A stretch of DNA of 64,000 nucleotides from assembly GCA_023382595.1 (NCBI GenBank), contig JAHDWB010000001.1, positions 124,001-188,000 on the forward strand, read 5' to 3'. A program made the position numbers and the translations under genes. Numbering within the stretch: position 1 is the first letter of the stretch; every line of letters begins with the position of its first letter. This stretch comes from Anaerolineales bacterium. GTDB lineage: Bacteria > Chloroflexota > Anaerolineae > Anaerolineales > Villigracilaceae. Below the pieces are notes generated by a model. That model worked only from the letters and a program-made list of their open reading frames with translations, searched no databases and had not been told where the DNA came from. Of the stretch, positions 60,034 through 64,000 are shown piece after piece.

Positions 60034-61905
60034 ATGGAAATTTCGGAGAAACTGCAAGGCATTCTCGCCACCCTGCCCACCAAGCCGGGCTGTTATATCT
60101 ACCGCAATGCCGAGGGGACGATCATCTACATCGGCAAAGCCATCAACATCAAGAACCGTGTGCGATCGTATTTCCACGCAGATAACAGTCACGATAACAA
60201 GACCCGCCGCTTGGTGCGCGACATTGCGGACATCGAATGGATCGTGGTAGGATCGGAACTCGAGGCGCTCATCCTTGAGATGAACCTCATCAAGAAACAC
60301 CGCCCGAAGTACAACATCCGCCTGAAGGACGACAAGCGCTATCCGTATATCAAAATCCATTGGAATGAGCCGTTCCCCAAAGTGACCGTCACCCGCCAAA
60401 TGGAGGAGGATGGCTCGCGCTATTTTGGTCCGTACACCTCGGCGTGGGCGGTTTATCAGACTCTGGAAGTATTGCGCAAGATCTTCCCATATCTGACATG
60501 CGACCGCGAAATCACAGGTAACGATCCGCGCGCGTGTTTGTATTATGACATCAAGTTGTGTACCGCGCCATGCATCGGGGCGATCTCCAAGGAAGGCTAC
60601 CGCCAGATGATCTCCGATCTGATGGATTTTCTGAGCGGACACAGCGAGGGCATCATCCAGCGTTTGCAGCAGGATATGCAAAAAGCCTCGGACGAGATGC
60701 GCTTCGAGAAAGCCGCCGCCCTGCGCGACCAACTCAAGGCAATGCAGACCATCATCGAGCGGCAGAAGATCGTTTTCGGTTCGGATTACGAAGATTCGGA
60801 TGTCATTGCGATGGCACGCACGGATGGAGAAGCCTGCGTGCAAATATTCTTCATCCGCGGCGGGAAGTTGATCGGACGCGAATATTTCATCCTTGAGGGC
60901 ACCGAGGACAGCGCCGACAACGAAGTGATGGCGGAATTCGTCAAGCAGTTCTACACCGAAGCCGCGAACATTCCAGAACAAGTAATGCTGCCGCAGGAGA
61001 TCGAAGAACGCAAGATCATCGCGCAATGGCTCAGGTCCAAGCGAGGCGGCAAAAAGGTGGAGTTGTTCGTCCCGAACGAAGGTCAGCCAAAGGATCTGGT
61101 ACAAATGGCGGCGGAGAATGCATCCGAGACCTTGCAAGCGCTGCGCGCCCAATGGCAGGCGGATACGCATCGGCAGGAAACCGCGCTCAACGAATTGCAG
61201 ACCGCGCTGAAATTATCCGCGCCGCCCAACCGCATCGAGTGTTATGATGTCAGCCACACGCAGGGCGTGGCAACCGTCGGCGCGATGATCGTCTTCGAGC
61301 AGGGCGTCCCTGCCAAAAGCCTGTACCGCAAGTTCAACATCGAGAGCACCAGCATCGGCGCGCCGGACGACTTCGCATCGATGGAAGAAATGCTCACGCG
61401 CCGCTTCCGGCGTTGGAAAGGCTCACAGGAAACCGAGGCAAATGTCGGCGCGAAAAAGGATGCGTCTTTCTCCATCCTGCCTGACCTGATCATCATCGAC
61501 GGCGGAAAGGGTCAGCTCAGCCGCGTCGTCAAAGTCCTGGAGCAGTTCGAACTGTTCGACAAAGTTCCTGTGGTGGGTCTCGCCAAGCAGGAGGAGGAGA
61601 TCTTCTTCCCGCAAAGGAGCGAACCGCTGATATTGCCCCGCCATTCGCAGGGACTGTATGTCGTGCAGAGGATCCGCGACGAGGCGCACCGTTTCGGGAT
61701 CACGGCGCATCGAAAAAAACGCTCGAAGCTGGGTCTTGCCTCCCAACTGGATTCCATCCCCGGAATTGGTCCAACAAGGCGGAAAGCGCTCTTGAAACAT
61801 TTCGGTTCTATGGATAAGATTAGGGAAGCAAGTGTCGAAGAGATCGCGGCGGTGAAAGGCATGAACGAATCTGCCGCACAAAGTGTAAAGGCGAATTTAG
61901 AATGA
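60034..61905 (+). CDS. uvrC: Excinuclease ABC subunit C
   Basis: A 623-residue protein. N-terminal GIY-YIG nuclease (KPGCYIYRNAEGTIIYIGKAINIKNRV), the UVR motif (LRDQLKAMQTIIERQ), the RNase-H-like C-terminal nuclease (IECYDVSHTQGVATVGAMIVF ... DLIIIDGGKGQLS) and a terminal helix-hairpin-helix pair (IPGIGPTRRKALLKHFGSMDKI). It makes both incisions in nucleotide excision repair with UvrA and UvrB. Full length. Its stop overlaps the start of a response-regulator gene by four bases (ATGA), so the two are coupled. Confidence 0.96.
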   Translation: MEISEKLQGILATLPTKPGCYIYRNAEGTIIYIGKAINIKNRVRSYFHADNSHDNKTRRLVRDIADIEWIVVGSELEALILEMNLIKKHRPKYNIRLKDDKRYPYIKIHWNEPFPKVTVTRQMEEDGSRYFGPYTSAWAVYQTLEVLRKIFPYLTCDREITGNDPRACLYYDIKLCTAPCIGAISKEGYRQMISDLMDFLSGHSEGIIQRLQQDMQKASDEMRFEKAAALRDQLKAMQTIIERQKIVFGSDYEDSDVIAMARTDGEACVQIFFIRGGKLIGREYFILEGTEDSADNEVMAEFVKQFYTEAANIPEQVMLPQEIEERKIIAQWLRSKRGGKKVELFVPNEGQPKDLVQMAAENASETLQALRAQWQADTHRQETALNELQTALKLSAPPNRIECYDVSHTQGVATVGAMIVFEQGVPAKSLYRKFNIESTSIGAPDDFASMEEMLTRRFRRWKGSQETEANVGAKKDASFSILPDLIIIDGGKGQLSRVVKVLEQFELFDKVPVVGLAKQEEEIFFPQRSEPLILPRHSQGLYVVQRIRDEAHRFGITAHRKKRSKLGLASQLDSIPGIGPTRRKALLKHFGSMDKIREASVEEIAAVKGMNESAAQSVKANLE

Positions 61906-62282
61906 AAGAAGTCTGGATCGTTGACGATGACGAGGAGATGGGCGAAGCGATTGGTTTGATGCTCCAATTGCTGGATTACGTCCCGAAGAGATTCCCCAAC
62001 CCGCGCCCCGCGGCGCAGGCTTTGCTGGCGGGCAAACGTCCCGACCTGCTGATCCTCGACATCAACATGCCCGAAGTGACCGGGCTGGACATGCTCGAGT
62101 TCCTGCGCCGCCGCAAGGAATGGAAGAACCTGCCGATCATCATGCTTTCCTCGGAAGCCGCGGATGTGATGGTGGATAAGGCACTGAAGCTCGGCGCAGA
62201 CGGGTACGTGATGAAGCCTGTTACAATCGAGGAACTCGAAAAGGCAATGTCGCAGGCGTTTTATAAACATATTATGAAGTGA
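61902..62282 (+). CDS. Single-domain response regulator
   Basis: A 126-residue receiver. Acid patch Asp8-Asp10 (WIVDDDEE), phospho-acceptor Asp53 (LLILDINMP), Ser84 region (IMLSSE) and Lys105 (YVMKPVT) are intact. No output domain. Translation is coupled to uvrC. A small membrane-protein gene follows after seven bases. The cognate kinase is not nearby. Confidence 0.9.
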   Translation: MKEVWIVDDDEEMGEAIGLMLQLLDYVPKRFPNPRPAAQALLAGKRPDLLILDINMPEVTGLDMLEFLRRRKEWKNLPIIMLSSEAADVMVDKALKLGADGYVMKPVTIEELEKAMSQAFYKHIMK

Positions 62283-62289
62283 GAGTACG

Positions 62290-62439
62290 ATGGCTGGAAA
62301 AGGAAAAAAGAACAATAAACAAGCGAAGAATACCGAGAACAGCGCTCCGCAGCAGAACCGCGCGGCGCAATGGCTGTTCGCCATCTTTGCCCTGCTCATC
62401 ATCGTTTCGATGGTGCTTTCGGCAATCGCAAGCTACTAA
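62290..62439 (+). CDS. 49-residue single-helix membrane microprotein
   Basis: ATG at 62290, TAA at 62437-62439; too short for routine gene calls. The N-terminal 26 residues are polar and basic, rich in Lys, Asn and Gln (MAGKGKKNNKQAKN). Residues 28-47 are one membrane helix (QWLFAIFALLIIVSMVLSAI). It starts seven bases after the response regulator stop; GAGAG (62281-62285) lies just upstream. The coherent charge/hydrophobic pattern and operon position support a real gene. Function unknown; the positive-inside rule predicts a cytoplasmic N-terminus. Confidence 0.65.
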   Translation: MAGKGKKNNKQAKNTENSAPQQNRAAQWLFAIFALLIIVSMVLSAIASY

Positions 62440-62453
62440 CATCCTGCAACTGG

Positions 62454-62485
62454 TATAATCCCGCGCGCGGCTCCTTCAGCCGCGC
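62454..62485 (+). promoter_or_regulatory. -10 box and leader hairpin upstream of prfA
   Basis: TATAAT at 62454-62459 is followed at the expected transcript start by a GC-rich hairpin (62465-62472 with 62478-62485, 8 bp) and TTTAATT. It could be a terminator of the preceding operon or a leader element of prfA. No clear -35 box. Confidence 0.45.
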
Positions 62486-62549
62486 TTTAATTCGTGAGAA
62501 TGCCATTGCGATGAAGAAATTTCCCCTCGCAAAGGCATGAGGAATCCAT

Positions 62550-63623
62550 ATGCTCGACAAATTACTGGCAATCGAAGAAAAATTCGAACAACTCGGCAGC
62601 GAACTGCTCGAAGTTGGAAATGATTACAAACGCGCCGCCGAGATCAACAAAGAACGCGTTGACCTGGAGCCGCTGGTCGAGAAGGCGAAGGAATATCGTC
62701 AGGCTGTGAAAAGCCTGGAGGAAGCAAAGCATATCCTCTTCAACGAAAATGACGCGGAGTTGATCGCACTCGCCAAAGCGGACATCGACGACCTCGAACC
62801 GAAGATCGAAACGCTGGAAAAGGTCATCAAAGGCATGCTCGTGCCGAAAGACCCGCGCGATGACAGAAATGTCATTGTGGAAATTCGCGCCGGCGCAGGC
62901 GGTGACGAAGCCGCCATCTTCGCCGCTGACCTGTTCCGCATGTACACGCGCTATGCCGAAGATAAAAAGTGGAAGACCGAGATACTCTCTGAAAATGCAA
63001 TTGGCGTGGGCGGCTACAAGGAAGTCATCTTTGAAGTCAAAGGCAAAGCGTACTCGAAATTGAAATACGAATCGGGTGTGCACCGCGTCCAGCGCGTGCC
63101 CGCCACTGAGTCACAGGGACGCATCCACACCTCCACTGCCACAGTCGCCGTGATGGCGGAAGTGGATGAAGTCGAAGTGGATATTCCCGAAAGCGACATC
63201 GAAGTTGAGGTCTATCGCTCTTCGGGCGCGGGCGGACAGAACGTGCAGAAGAATTCCACCGCCGTACGTCTGTATCACAAGCCCACAGGCATGATCGTCA
63301 CCTGTCAGGACGAACGTTCACAATTACAGAACAAACTCCGCGCCTTGAGCATTCTGCGCGCACGCTTGTACGAGATCGAAGTGGCAAAACAGCAAGCCGA
63401 AGAGGAAGCCAAGCGCCGTTCACAAGTCGGCTCGGGTGATCGCTCCGAAAAAATCCGCACCTACAACTACCCACAAAACCGCGTCACCGATCACCGCGTG
63501 GGCTATTCCAGTTACAACCTGCCCGCCGTGATGGACGGCGACATCGACCAGTTCATCGACGAACTCTACACCCAGGACGAAGCAGGCAAACTCGCCGCCA
63601 CTGGCATAGACGATGATGAATAA
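62550..63623 (+). CDS. prfA: Peptide chain release factor 1
   Basis: A 357-residue class I release factor. The tripeptide anticodon-like motif is PAT at 184-186 ([14 protein letters not shown]), the RF1 type that reads UAA and UAG. The GGQ loop is at 228-230 ([16 protein letters not shown]); the residues after GGQ differ from the usual HVN. The N-terminal coiled-coil domain is complete. GAGGAA lies seven bases before the ATG. A hairpin terminator follows at 63631-63654. Confidence 0.95.
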   Translation: MLDKLLAIEEKFEQLGSELLEVGNDYKRAAEINKERVDLEPLVEKAKEYRQAVKSLEEAKHILFNENDAELIALAKADIDDLEPKIETLEKVIKGMLVPKDPRDDRNVIVEIRAGAGGDEAAIFAADLFRMYTRYAEDKKWKTEILSENAIGVGGYKEVIFEVKGKAYSKLKYESGVHRVQRVPATESQGRIHTSTATVAVMAEVDEVEVDIPESDIEVEVYRSSGAGGQNVQKNSTAVRLYHKPTGMIVTCQDERSQLQNKLRALSILRARLYEIEVAKQQAEEEAKRRSQVGSGDRSEKIRTYNYPQNRVTDHRVGYSSYNLPAVMDGDIDQFIDELYTQDEAGKLAATGIDDDE

Positions 63624-63630
63624 TTCGGGG

Positions 63631-63654
63631 AAAGGCGCGGCAACGTGCCTTTTT
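63631..63654 (+). terminator. Rho-independent terminator of prfA
   Basis: Positions 63631-63638 pair with 63645-63652 (8 bp including one G-T pair), followed by T-rich sequence to 63659. It lies eight bases after the prfA stop codon. Confidence 0.7.
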
Positions 63655-63659
63655 ATTTT

Positions 63660-64000
63660 ATGAACAAAAAACTTGCCTTCGGAATTTTGTCCATTCTGCT
63701 TGTCGCCGCCCTCGCATGGACGCTGCGGATGCGAGCCGTCTCCATGCTGCCGATTGACTTTGACGAAGACGACTACATGCGCGCGGGACAGGAATACGCG
63801 CATCTGATCCGGACTTCGGACTGGTCCGGTTTTCTCGAAACGAATTACCGCCCCGAACATCCCCCGCTGGCAAAGATCACCTACGGAATTCTCTTCTCGT
63901 TTTATCCTGAAGCCCCTCTCGTCCCAGACATCTCGATCACGGATGCGCCCGCCTCCTCCCTGCCCGACGACCTGTTACAGGCAGGACGCACCCAATCCGC
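63660..64000 (+). CDS. GT39-like membrane glycosyltransferase, N-terminal part (runs off the window)
   Basis: The ATG at 63660 opens a frame to the window end (113 residues visible). An N-terminal membrane helix (LAFGILSILLVAALAW) is followed by PIDFDEDDYMRAGQEYA, an acidic first-loop motif, and YRPEHPPLAKITYG, the EHPPL motif of PMT/ArnT-type transferases. It resembles the protein at 19060-20676 in layout. The start is uncertain: there is no ribosome site, and it lies at the edge of the prfA terminator. Confidence 0.7.
   Translation, partial: MNKKLAFGILSILLVAALAWTLRMRAVSMLPIDFDEDDYMRAGQEYAHLIRTSDWSGFLETNYRPEHPPLAKITYGILFSFYPEAPLVPDISITDAPASSLPDDLLQAGRTQS

Overview
The window looks like a chromosomal segment of a Chloroflexota bacterium, most likely of class Anaerolineae. 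This is inferred from gene content and protein style: lipoproteins with Thr/Pro-rich linkers, an ECF sigma/anti-sigma pair with Asn/Asp tails, a malate dehydrogenase of the lactate-dehydrogenase-like type, a long citrate synthase, and many REP/MITE-like palindromes between genes. I see no rRNA, tRNA or CRISPR array. Coding density is high, about 60 genes on both strands in short operons.

Layout. 1-9.5 kb (mostly minus strand): a ferredoxin-oxidoreductase pair cut by the window edge, a cold-shock protein, a HerA-like ATPase, an ECF sigma factor with its membrane anti-sigma partner, a GT-C membrane protein, an Asn/Asp-tailed lipoprotein and a phospholipase-D-fold lipoprotein. 9.5-13 kb: murJ, then xseA-xseB-DUF212. 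13-19 kb: a HIT protein, two tandem DUF3048 (YerB-like) lipoproteins each with an SdrD B-like domain inserted, a membrane protein with a probable degenerate PLD-like domain, and AlkD. 19-24.6 kb: a GT39-type transferase, a truncated globin, thiolase and 3-hydroxyacyl-CoA dehydrogenase around a DinB gene, and a REP-associated tyrosine transposase. 24.9-34.6 kb: a large LRR-Roc-COR protein, gamma-glutamyltransferase, an ICMT-like methyltransferase, a GMC oxidoreductase and two envelope proteins. 34.7-43 kb: a histidine kinase / response regulator / HD-GYP signalling operon, a glycoside-hydrolase-like lipoprotein with DUF72, a RibD-C-type reductase and two YdeI-like proteins.

43.8-47.8 kb is an accessory island. 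It is visibly AT-rich over the three-gene D12 methylase/HNH module (43.8-46.6 kb), followed by a 568-bp noncoding block full of hairpins and short tandem repeats, then a MntA/HepT toxin-antitoxin pair. 47.8-53.3 kb holds a double-domain aldehyde dehydrogenase and deoC, which fit deoxyribose breakdown, interrupted by a GIY-YIG nuclease gene lying between two copies of a dispersed palindromic element. A metallo-hydrolase/rhodanese fusion follows. 53.3-64 kb is housekeeping: oligopeptidase B, citrate synthase, malate dehydrogenase, thioredoxin reductase, uvrC, a response regulator, a 49-residue membrane microprotein, prfA and the start of another GT39-type gene.

The most interesting points are the YerB/SdrD_B nested-domain pair, the repeat family that brackets a GIY-YIG gene, the transposase gene carrying perfect REP-type palindromes inside its own reading frame, the hairpin array beside the restriction island, and several promoters whose -10 box sits so close to the start codon that the transcripts should be leaderless.
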